Positions 1 to 4,911 are shown, counted from the first letter of the stretch. The stretch is 5,024 nt of DNA from an uncultured Collinsella sp. (GCA_902493125.1 CABUOF010000097.1:1-5024), one strand, 5' to 3'. The notes: generated by a model from the sequence alone, not told the origin. Program-made: numbers and translations.

Positions 1-667
1 CATGAACGAATGCGCCGACTCTCGTTGGAGCACGCGTCAGCTCGAACGCCAGATCAACACCATGTTCCGCGAGCGCCTACTTGCCAGCAAGGACAAGGAG
101 GCCGTCACCCAGGAAATCCAAAAGAGCGCCCCGGCTCGTCGCCCCGAGGATATCATCCGTGACCCATATGTACTGGAGTTTTTAGGTTTCTCGGACGATA
201 CTGCGTTTCGCGAGAGCGATCTAGAGCAGGCGCTCATCACGCATCTTCAGAAGTTCCTGCTGGAGCTTGGCCGTGGTTTCGCTTTCGAGGCGCGCCAAAA
301 GCGCATCACCTTTGATGGGCGCCATTTCTATATTGACCTTGTTTTTTACAACTATCTGATGCGCTGCTTCGTGCTCATCGACCTTAAGACGGACGATCTT
401 ACGCATCAGGACCTGGGCCAGATGCAAATGTATGTGAACTACTACACGCGCGAGCTCATGAACGAAGGCGACAATCCGCCCATAGGCATCGTGCTCTGCG
501 CGGACAAAAGCGATTCGATCGTCGAGTACACGCTGCCCGAAGACAACGACCAAGTGTTTGCCGCCAAATACCTGCCGTATCTTCCAAGCAAGGAAGAGCT
601 GGCGCGCGAGCTGAGTGCCGAGTACCGCGCCATCAACGAAGCGACTAATGGCGAAACGCAAGGGTAG
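1..667 (+). CDS. DUF1016 / YhcG-type PD-(D/E)XK nuclease-domain protein, 5' truncated by window edge
   Basis: This is the C-terminal 221 residues of a DUF1016 (YhcG) family protein. The first visible ATG (base 2) is probably internal. The family is usually about 340-380 residues with an N-terminal helical domain ending near a WSTRQLERQI-type segment, seen here at residues 9-18, and no ribosome binding site can be assessed. The C-terminal half has the PD-(D/E)XK pattern: a helix with E75 (DLEQALI), D112 in IDLVFYN, D127-x-K129 in LIDLK, then Q140 in GQMQMYVNYY. The catalytic E-x-K position is D-x-K, which I recall as common in this family. Family members are predicted nucleases often found near type I restriction systems or in mobile regions, but their function is largely unproven. 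No restriction gene is visible here. The TAG stop follows a normal-looking C-terminus (YLPYLPSKEELARELSAEY), so the 3' end looks intact. Confidence 0.88.
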   Translation, partial: MNECADSRWSTRQLERQINTMFRERLLASKDKEAVTQEIQKSAPARRPEDIIRDPYVLEFLGFSDDTAFRESDLEQALITHLQKFLLELGRGFAFEARQKRITFDGRHFYIDLVFYNYLMRCFVLIDLKTDDLTHQDLGQMQMYVNYYTRELMNEGDNPPIGIVLCADKSDSIVEYTLPEDNDQVFAAKYLPYLPSKEELARELSAEYRAINEATNGETQG

Positions 668-691
668 CAGCACGTTGCGACCGAAACCATC

Positions 692-729
692 GCAGCCGTC
701 GCAGGCGCACTCGCGGTTGCGACGGCTGC
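692..729. repeat. 12-bp perfect inverted repeat (hairpin) just downstream of the nuclease gene
   Basis: Arms at 692-703 (GCAGCCGTCGCA) and 718-729 (TGCGACGGCTGC) are perfectly complementary, with a 14-base loop. It begins 25 bases after the TAG of the DUF1016 gene. The + strand continues TACGAAACAAT with no T-run, so it is not a standard intrinsic terminator. It may still act as a 3' hairpin or an attenuating structure for the nuclease transcript. The 9-mer GCAGCCGTC of the left arm recurs at 972-980 inside another hairpin. Confidence 0.6.
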
Positions 730-747
730 TACGAAACAATACCGGTC

Positions 748-822
748 ATGGACGCCGGCAACGACATTCTAGCCGTGGCTGGCGAGCGTGACCTGACAGG
801 CAAAGACGCGGCCTTCGTCTGA
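748..822 (+). pseudogene. Possible remnant of a lost gene's 3' end (24 codons)
   Basis: The + strand frame from ATG 748 to TGA 820-822 reads MDAGNDILAVAGERDLTGKDAAFV. In-frame codons just upstream (ETIPV) continue the same protein-like character back to about base 733. Further upstream the frame turns into arginine-rich nonsense through the 692-729 hairpin. There is no ribosome binding site before the ATG. The TGA is followed 24 bases later by a good hairpin terminator, as expected for a real gene end. I therefore read it as the tail of a gene whose 5' part was deleted or replaced. I do not recognise the protein, and chance coding-like sequence in GC-rich DNA is the alternative. Confidence 0.25.
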
Positions 823-844
823 TGTGGGTTCATTGGCTGCCACA

Positions 845-875
845 GAAAAGGGCCGGTTGCAGCCGGCCCTTTAGA
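845..875. terminator. Intrinsic terminator, possibly bidirectional
   Basis: A perfect 10-bp inverted repeat AAAGGGCCGG (847-856) / CCGGCCCTTT (863-872) encloses a 6-base loop. On the minus strand the stem ends in TTTTCTG, so it is best as a minus-strand terminator, for the zinc-ribbon gene ending at 1048 or a short RNA starting near 940. On the + strand it ends in CCCTTTAG, a shorter T-run that could still stop transcription leaving the nuclease gene. Confidence 0.75.
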
Positions 876-940
876 CGATAATACCTGCGTTGCCCGCGCT
901 CCCGAAGTGTGACTAGCTGAGGAGCGGGTTCCGCGGCACA
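847..940 (-). ncRNA. Candidate short RNA, about 90 nt (speculative)
   Basis: On the minus strand a -10-like TAGAAT (946-951) is followed by about 70 bases with no open gene, then the strong terminator at 847-872. The intervening RNA would fold an internal hairpin: CGCTCC pairs with GGAGCG (plus-strand positions 921-926 and 897-902), extended by a further CC/GG past a bulge, with an 18-base loop. The -35 position (969-974, TGCAAA on the minus strand) is weak and lies in the loop of the hairpin at 954-986. It matches no RNA family I recognise. Without expression data it could equally be leftover intergenic sequence. Confidence 0.2.
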
Positions 941-945
941 ATCTG

Positions 946-974
946 ATTCTACCCGGTGGGGCGGCTCTTTTGCA
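946..974 (-). promoter_or_regulatory. Weak candidate promoter (TAGAAT -10) on the minus strand
   Basis: The -10 TAGAAT (946-951) differs from TATAAT at one base and sits in the 10-mer ATTCTACCCG (plus strand). The same 10-mer recurs at 4839-4848 upstream of the gene at 3804-4793. With a 17-base spacer the -35 is TGCAAA (969-974), matching TTGACA at only three positions. It would drive a short transcript into the terminator at 847-872. Confidence 0.25.
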
Positions 975-986
975 GCCGTCCCACCG
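954..986. repeat. 13-bp inverted repeat (strong hairpin) downstream of the zinc-ribbon gene
   Basis: Arms at 954-966 and 974-986 pair over 13 positions, twelve Watson-Crick and one G-T (961/979), around a 7-base loop cttttgc. The + strand continues GTTTATTG, a poor but possible T-tract, and the minus strand continues GGGTAGAAT with none. It could be a factor-assisted 3' hairpin for the zinc-ribbon mRNA (stop at 1048), a weak + strand terminator, or a structural element flanking the TAGAAT box. Confidence 0.55.
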
Positions 987-1047
987 TTTATTGAGATCTA
1001 CTACGACGGACAGCTCGCACTACTGCGCACTGTCCCGCACCGCCCCC

Positions 1048-2385
1048 CTACTTCCCAAAGATCGCGCCGAACAGGCCCTTGCGCTTGGGCTTTTCTTCTC
1101 GGTAGGAACCCTCGGCCGCCGCTGCCACCTGCCGCGGCTGCTCGCCGCCTCCACGGCGCACGATCTGGTACAGGAAGGGCGATTTAACGTATTTGACCTC
1201 GACGGGCGTGGCGTGCACGGTGCTCTCACCGGACAGATGCAGGCTCGGGCTGAGCGGCGCCACGATATGCGTTTCGCGCTTGTCGCTAAACACCACCGCG
1301 GCCGCGCGGCCCGTCTGGCCGTTTACGGCAATGCGCACCTGCTCGCCATCGCGGCCGTCTGTCGCCGGACGATCGACAAAGTAGACCGGCACCATCACCA
1401 GGCCGTCCTTATGTTTGCGGGCCTTGCGCGCCCACATGCGAATGCTCTTTTTATTGAGCCCCAGTACAGCCTCGGCGTCGTTGCCCGCAACGTCGAGCGC
1501 CAACTTATCAATGACCACCTGGTCCTTGGTAGACGCATCGACTGAGACAACGCGAAAGTCACCTTCCTGCATGGCGGGATCGAACGGACCGACCTTGGCA
1601 AAGTCCCACGGCTCCAAAATGCCCATGAGGCGAACGTCCAGGTAGTTTGCCCTGGGGTATGCCCAGTCGAGCACCTCGTAGTACACCAAGGCCTCCTTGC
1701 TCAGGCCCTTGCCCGGGAAGCTCGCCATCATACGCAAGTCCGCCAGCGCCATGGGGAAATAGAAAAGCATCATGTCGTTTTGGATCGCATCTTCCACGTC
1801 GTGCCCGGCAAAGGCATCCGGGTACTGGCGCACCAGCTGCAGCGCGTTGGCACGTGCCTGCTGTGGCGAGATTTCGCAGGGAATACCCTGCCCAGGTACA
1901 TACTCCGCACCAACGCCCAAGGTCAGGCGCTTGCTAAACGTCCCCGGCTTGAGCAGGTCGGCAATGCCGATCTTGTTGCCGCAGGACGGGCACTCAAACA
2001 CACGCTGCGTTGACTCGCCCTCAAAGGACGCTCCGCAGAAGGGGCAAGGAATGCTCACATGCGTGGCCTCTTGGAACTCTTGCGCCGTGCCGCGATCCTC
2101 CCACAGCAGATGTTCCAGGACCGACTGATTGCGCCAGTGCGAATTGAAGAAATACCAGTCCGGGTCCTGCGGGCGCTCGAGTTGCGACACATGCGTGAGC
2201 TTGAGCAGTCCATCCACTACCGTCAACGGCGTATGGCGAATGCCCAAAGCGCTCTTGGGCTCTCCGGCGTCCGCCTGCCACGGAATGACCGCACCGCAAT
2301 AGGCGCACTCAAAGCTGCGCTTAGCCTGGTGCGAGTACATAGGGCCGCCGCAGTTTTGACATTTAATGGCAAACATCTCGTCCAT
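1048..2385 (-). CDS. TFIIB-type zinc-ribbon protein of unknown function (445 aa)
   Basis: The protein has two zinc ribbons: C9/C12 with C27/C30, and C114/C117 with C132/C135. A large alpha/beta region follows, with a late PVYF strand (about 333) and an N355-GQTG-R motif. CxxC-x(n)-CxxC ribbons plus an NGQTG strand are features I associate with proteins labelled TFIIB-type zinc-ribbon or primosomal-protein-N'-like, whose role is unknown. There is no signal peptide or membrane segment. The tail is an Ala/Glu/Lys linker ending in a short basic-hydrophobic peptide (KRKGLFGAIFGK). The start is ATG 2385, because AGGAGG lies 8 bases upstream (2394-2399). An in-frame ATG at 2436 would add 17 residues but has no such site. 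The gene is transcribed alone, divergently from the CDF exporter. It is probably cytoplasmic and metal-binding; its reaction and partners cannot be read from sequence. Confidence 0.85.
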   Translation of the reverse strand: MDEMFAIKCQNCGGPMYSHQAKRSFECAYCGAVIPWQADAGEPKSALGIRHTPLTVVDGLLKLTHVSQLERPQDPDWYFFNSHWRNQSVLEHLLWEDRGTAQEFQEATHVSIPCPFCGASFEGESTQRVFECPSCGNKIGIADLLKPGTFSKRLTLGVGAEYVPGQGIPCEISPQQARANALQLVRQYPDAFAGHDVEDAIQNDMMLFYFPMALADLRMMASFPGKGLSKEALVYYEVLDWAYPRANYLDVRLMGILEPWDFAKVGPFDPAMQEGDFRVVSVDASTKDQVVIDKLALDVAGNDAEAVLGLNKKSIRMWARKARKHKDGLVMVPVYFVDRPATDGRDGEQVRIAVNGQTGRAAAVVFSDKRETHIVAPLSPSLHLSGESTVHATPVEVKYVKSPFLYQIVRRGGGEQPRQVAAAAEGSYREEKPKRKGLFGAIFGK

Positions 2386-2393
2386 GGAAACGT

Positions 2394-2399
2394 CCTCCT
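2394..2399 (-). promoter_or_regulatory. Ribosome binding site fixing the zinc-ribbon protein start
   Basis: The minus strand reads AAAGGAGGACGTTTCC then ATG. AGGAGG is a full anti-16S match with 8 bases to the ATG at 2385. It selects the 445-residue product over the longer reading from 2436. Confidence 0.85.
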
Positions 2400-2413
2400 T
2401 TGCACAGGGGCTG

Positions 2414-2451
2414 TCGACATTAAGTATGTCGAGCAAGCAGGCACATGCCCA
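2414..2451 (-). promoter_or_regulatory. Candidate promoter with overlapping palindromic operator for the zinc-ribbon gene
   Basis: The palindrome TCGACAT-taagt-ATGTCGA (2414-2432) has perfect 7-bp arms. On the minus strand it contains a -10-like CATACT (2423-2428), with TGGGCA (2446-2451) as -35 at a 17-base spacer. Each hexamer matches consensus at four of six positions. Transcription would start about 30 bases before the ATG at 2385. A dimeric regulator on this palindrome would cover the -10. Both promoter and operator are inferred from pattern only. Confidence 0.35.
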
Positions 2452-2458
2452 TACCCAT

Positions 2459-2477
2459 GTGGCCCAAAATGGACCAC
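2459..2477. promoter_or_regulatory. 19-bp near-perfect palindrome, candidate operator
   Basis: GTGGCCCA (2459-2466) and TGGACCAC (2470-2477) are inverted repeats around AAA, with one mismatched pair (2463/2473). It lies just upstream of the candidate minus-strand -35 and about 105 bases upstream of the candidate CDF -10. A regulator bound here could affect either divergent gene. Its metal dependence cannot be read from the sequence. Confidence 0.3.
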
Positions 2478-2541
2478 CCAGGCAGACGAGAAGGCTCGCT
2501 CGTTAGCACCGGCAGACTATTGCTGCATTTTCTGAGCATCG

Positions 2542-2570
2542 GTGCACGGCGCCCCCGCGCGAGCTACACT
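2542..2570 (+). promoter_or_regulatory. Candidate promoter for the CDF exporter
   Basis: The -10-like TACACT (2565-2570) matches TATAAT at four positions. With a 17-base spacer the -35 is GTGCAC (2542-2547), a poor match. Transcription would begin near 2577, giving a leader of about 27 bases that carries the GAGGA ribosome site before ATG 2604. Confidence 0.3.
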
Positions 2571-2590
2571 ATCCCCTTAAACATGATTGT

Positions 2591-2595
2591 GAGGA
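2591..2595 (+). promoter_or_regulatory. Ribosome binding site fixing the CDF start
   Basis: GAGGA lies 8 bases before ATG 2604. The upstream in-frame ATGs at 2445 and 2583 have no comparable site, and the extra N-terminal residues they would add are not CDF-like. Confidence 0.7.
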
Positions 2596-2603
2596 CGACC
2601 GCT

Positions 2604-3785
2604 ATGCTATTTGTAAATCGGCTGGTACATACGCTTGTTCCCGGCAGCGAGAGCGAGCCGGTCGATGCATCTTGCCGCACCAACGCGGGCTTTTCCGCAA
2701 GCCTCGTCTGCATTGGCCTCAACATCACCCTGTGCCTGGCCAAGGGCATCGCGGGCCTGCTCGCCGGCTCCGTCTCCCTCATCGCCGACGCTTTCAACAA
2801 CCTCTCCGATGCCTCGAGCAACATCGTGAGTCTGCTCGGGTTCCGCCTTGCCAGCCGCCCGGCAGACGAAGGCCACCCCTATGGCCACGGTCGCTATGAG
2901 TACCTAGCTGGCCTGTTCGTCGCCGTCCTGGTTTGCGCCGTCGGCATCAATCTGATCCTCGAGTCGGTCACTAAGATCATCAAGCCTTCCCCCACTGCAT
3001 ATTCGGTGCTCTCCTTAGCCGCCCTCGTCTTGTCCATGCTCGTTAAGCTCTGGATGGCAGCGTTCAACCGCACGCTGGGCGATCGCATCGACTCGGAGAC
3101 GCTCATCGCCACAGCACAGGACTCCAAAAACGACGTCATCACCTCGGGCTCGGTCTTGGTGGCGGCGCTTATTTCGCAGACGACCGGCTTTGACCTCGAT
3201 GGCTGGGCAGGCCTGGGTGTGGGCATCTTCATCTGCATCAGCGGCATGGGCCTAGTGCGCGACGCCATCAGCCCGTTGCTGGGGCAAGCGCCCGACCCCA
3301 AGCTCGTCCAGGCAATCCGCGACAAGATCATGTCCTATCCGCAGGTCTTGGGCACACACGACCTGATGGTGCACGATTACGGCCCCGGTCGTCAGTTTGC
3401 CAGCGCCCACGTGGAGATGCCCGGCGAGGGCGACGCATTTGAGCACCACGAGATTCTGGACACCATCGAGCACGACATCAAGCGCCAGATGGGCATCGAT
3501 ATCACGCTGCACTGCGACCCCATCGCCACCACTGGCGACGACCTGCGCGGCTGGGTCAAGCGCGGCGTCATGCAGATCGATCCCGCGCTCTCCATCCACG
3601 ACCTGCACGAGCACGACGGGTTCGTTTCGTTTGACCTGGTGCGTCCCGACGGCTTTGACATATCCGACGAGGAGCTGCTGGAGCTCGTCACGCGCATCGT
3701 GCACGAGCGCCGGCCCGACGTCTCATGCGTCGTCACGTTTGATTCGGGCTTTAGCTCGCCCGAGCGTCCGGCCGAGCAGCTGTAG
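2604..3785 (+). CDS. Cation diffusion facilitator (CDF) family metal efflux transporter (393 aa)
   Basis: CDF proteins export divalent metals such as Zn, Fe or Mn in exchange for protons across the cell membrane, usually as dimers. Six hydrophobic segments are visible at about residues 30-54, 56-80, 101-123, 133-152, 168-192 and 198-220. The TM2 motif ADAFNNLSD gives D62-x3-N66, followed by the hallmark HPYGHGRYEY (91-100). The TM5 motif DSKND gives D173-x3-D177. This replaces the D-x3-D plus H-x3-D site of Zn/Fe exporters such as FieF and leans towards Mn or another metal, though specificity is not proven. A cytoplasmic domain (about 232-307) is followed by a second similar block (about 312-382), so the C-terminus is longer than in FieF. 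The start is ATG 2604, with GAGGA 8 bases upstream; ATG 2583 lacks a ribosome site. It converges on the gene ending at 3804. Confidence 0.92.
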   Translation: MLFVNRLVHTLVPGSESEPVDASCRTNAGFSASLVCIGLNITLCLAKGIAGLLAGSVSLIADAFNNLSDASSNIVSLLGFRLASRPADEGHPYGHGRYEYLAGLFVAVLVCAVGINLILESVTKIIKPSPTAYSVLSLAALVLSMLVKLWMAAFNRTLGDRIDSETLIATAQDSKNDVITSGSVLVAALISQTTGFDLDGWAGLGVGIFICISGMGLVRDAISPLLGQAPDPKLVQAIRDKIMSYPQVLGTHDLMVHDYGPGRQFASAHVEMPGEGDAFEHHEILDTIEHDIKRQMGIDITLHCDPIATTGDDLRGWVKRGVMQIDPALSIHDLHEHDGFVSFDLVRPDGFDISDEELLELVTRIVHERRPDVSCVVTFDSGFSSPERPAEQL

Positions 3786-3803
3786 CCCCGCTCCGCTCGT
3801 CCG

Positions 3804-4793
3804 CTAGTTTCCCTGCGCGCCCGAGATGCCGTTTTGCAGGGCGTTCCAGGCATCCGTCGCCATGCCGCCCAAGTTCTGCGCGGTATCGCCCAGATTTTGT
3901 GCCGTGTCGCCCAGCTCTTGCGCCTTGTCTCCCAACTCCTGTGCCTTGTTGCTCAAGTCCTCCAGCGTATTGGAGCTCGAACTGTCGGTACCGCTTTGGC
4001 CGTCGGACGAGTTGCCCGAACTGTTCTTGTGCGTGAGTTGAATTTCGAGGTTGCCGTTGTCGTTATAGTAGGCAGAAGTAACGACCCAGTTGGCATCGAC
4101 GACGGGCGTTGAGCCATCATCAGTCAGGACCACGGCATTCGAAAGATCGGCGCCGCGCGACTTGAGGATCTTCTTGGCGTTGGACCAGTACTGCCCCGGG
4201 ATATCACTCAGATCGACGGTGCTAGACGAGGCGGACTCGGTTTGCTCGGCAGTGGTATCGGCCGTTGAACTCCCTCGCTTGTTGAGCATGCCCGACACGA
4301 TGGCAAACACAACCGACAGCGCAAAGAAGATCGCCAGCACGATGAGGATCTTCTTGATCACGCTCGACGAACGCGACGGCTTCTTCTCCTCGTCCTCGCC
4401 ATATTGCGGAATCGACTTGGGGTACTCGCGATACGGCTGGCGCGACTCGTAGCGAGGCTGCGCCGTGCGAGGCATATACGTCGTCTGCTGAGGCTGCGGA
4501 ATGGGATTCTGCGGCAGGTCATCATAGGGATTCGGCGTCGAGGCGGCATAAGAATCCTGCGGCGCGTAATCAAAAGGGTCCGGAGCTGCGTTGCTATAGG
4601 GGCCTTGCGAAGATGCAGCGTAAGAATCCTGCGCCGTGTCACCATAGCCCATAACCCGGGTGGGCTCGGCAGAAGGCTGCGTCGCGGCGGGGTCGGTATA
4701 ACCGGGGTTGGGAACAACGCGGGTCGCATCGGCGCTATCGCCAGCCTGCGCGGAACCGTAGCCGCCCATCACGGTTGTCTTGTCCTGATCCAT
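3804..4793 (-). CDS. Single-pass membrane protein with repetitive cytoplasmic tail, PASTA-like outer domain and C-terminal heptads (329 aa)
   Basis: I do not recognise a named gene. Residues 1-145 form a disordered tail rich in Gln, Pro, Tyr, Ser and Ala. It has three [DE]-x-T-x-V motifs (at T6, T24, T45) and a 24-residue imperfect tandem repeat (53-76, 77-100, sharing QDSYAAS). Basic residues (KK, 137-148) precede one membrane helix (about 148-170), giving an inside-out orientation with the tail in the cytoplasm. A Ser/Thr linker leads to a PASTA-like domain (about 193-256: DIPGQYWSNAKKILKSRG, later NWVVTSAYY). A Ser/Gly linker then leads to four heptads (283-310; K/T-AQ-E/N-LGD/G). The start is ATG 4793, with AAGGA 8 bases upstream (4802-4806). 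A link to Ser/Thr kinase or FHA signalling and the cell wall is inference from motif style. The gene stands alone behind its own promoter region. Confidence 0.8.
   Translation of the reverse strand: MDQDKTTVMGGYGSAQAGDSADATRVVPNPGYTDPAATQPSAEPTRVMGYGDTAQDSYAASSQGPYSNAAPDPFDYAPQDSYAASTPNPYDDLPQNPIPQPQQTTYMPRTAQPRYESRQPYREYPKSIPQYGEDEEKKPSRSSSVIKKILIVLAIFFALSVVFAIVSGMLNKRGSSTADTTAEQTESASSSTVDLSDIPGQYWSNAKKILKSRGADLSNAVVLTDDGSTPVVDANWVVTSAYYNDNGNLEIQLTHKNSSGNSSDGQSGTDSSSSNTLEDLSNKAQELGDKAQELGDTAQNLGDTAQNLGGMATDAWNALQNGISGAQGN
3864..3947 (-). repeat. Four tandem 21-bp repeats encoding AQ(E/N)LGD heptads
   Basis: Codons 283-310 of the membrane protein encode four consecutive seven-residue units: KAQELGD, KAQELGD, TAQNLGD, TAQNLGG. 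The 21-bp units differ mostly at third positions, so the repeat has been kept at protein level while DNA identity decays. One Leu per heptad plus Ala suggests an amphipathic helix or weak coiled coil outside the membrane. Copy number may vary between strains. Confidence 0.85.
4494..4637 (-). repeat. Two imperfect 72-bp tandem repeats in the cytoplasmic tail
   Basis: Codons 53-76 and 77-100 are related 24-residue units, both carrying QDSYAAS followed by a short Pro-Tyr segment (QGPYSNA, PNPYDDL). The DNA core TAAGAATCCTGCG (plus strand) recurs 72 bases apart within 4539-4634. This points to internal duplication in a disordered Pro/Tyr-rich region. Confidence 0.7.
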
Positions 4794-4838
4794 GCAACGA
4801 TTCCTTTCCGTCGCGCGTGAGCCTCAAGTTATCCATGC

Positions 4839-4844
4839 ATTCTA
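4839..4844 (-). promoter_or_regulatory. Candidate -10 element for the membrane-protein gene
   Basis: The minus strand reads GGGTAGAATGC. TAGAAT matches TATAAT at five of six positions and lies about 45 bases before ATG 4793, downstream of the terminator of the preceding gene. The -35 region (TCCATC at 17-base spacing) is weak. The 10-mer ATTCTACCCG (plus strand) also occurs at 946-955. Confidence 0.4.
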
Positions 4845-4911
4845 CCCGCGCAAAAGCCTATGATGGACGGAGCCCGTCGGTATCTACAAGACATGCGCGG
4901 GCCTAAGGATC

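Larger units (their letters stand above)
668..1047. other. Structured noncoding stretch between the nuclease and zinc-ribbon genes
   Basis: These 380 bases contain no gene I can support. They hold three strong inverted repeats (692-729, 847-872, 954-986), a 24-codon coding-like scrap (748-822) and a TAGAAT -10-like element on the minus strand at 946-951. The flanking genes converge here (+ strand gene ending at 667, minus strand gene ending at 1048), so terminators are expected. The number of hairpins exceeds what two gene ends need. Open frames crossing 970-1545 on the + strand are antisense shadows of the zinc-ribbon gene. Confidence 0.6.

Noticed and set aside
221..739. 172-codon minus-strand open frame opposite the DUF1016 gene
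   Set aside because: The + strand frame carries the conserved nuclease motifs; the minus frame has no family features and no ribosome site.
897..926. tRNA-like CTCAGCTAG on the minus strand
   Set aside because: No acceptor stem, anticodon arm or TTCGA arm can be assembled around it.
921..986. T-box-like GAGCGGGTTCCGCGG followed by a terminator-like hairpin on the + strand
   Set aside because: It only loosely resembles the T-box AGGGTGGNACCGCG element, there is no specifier stem that I can see, and no + strand gene lies downstream.
1048..1083. Similarity of the tail GLFGAIFGK to a viral fusion peptide start
   Set aside because: The match is a few Gly/Phe/Ala/Ile residues in a short tail; this is composition, not homology.
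970..1545. 191-codon open frame on the + strand opposite the zinc-ribbon gene
   Set aside because: It overlaps antisense a gene with clear zinc motifs and a strong ribosome site. Its translation has no recognisable domain and begins inside the hairpin region with no ribosome site.
2059..2535. 158-codon + strand open frame across the zinc-ribbon gene start
   Set aside because: It is antisense to the conserved N-terminal zinc ribbons; its translation is an Arg/Leu-rich shadow typical of GC-rich DNA.
2445..2603. Extended N-terminus of the CDF protein from ATG 2445
   Set aside because: The added 53 residues are not CDF-like, would include the promoter and palindromes, and have no ribosome site; ATG 2604 has one.
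3252..3704. 150-codon minus-strand open frame opposite the CDF C-terminal domain
   Set aside because: It is a His/Val-rich shadow of the real + strand coding sequence.
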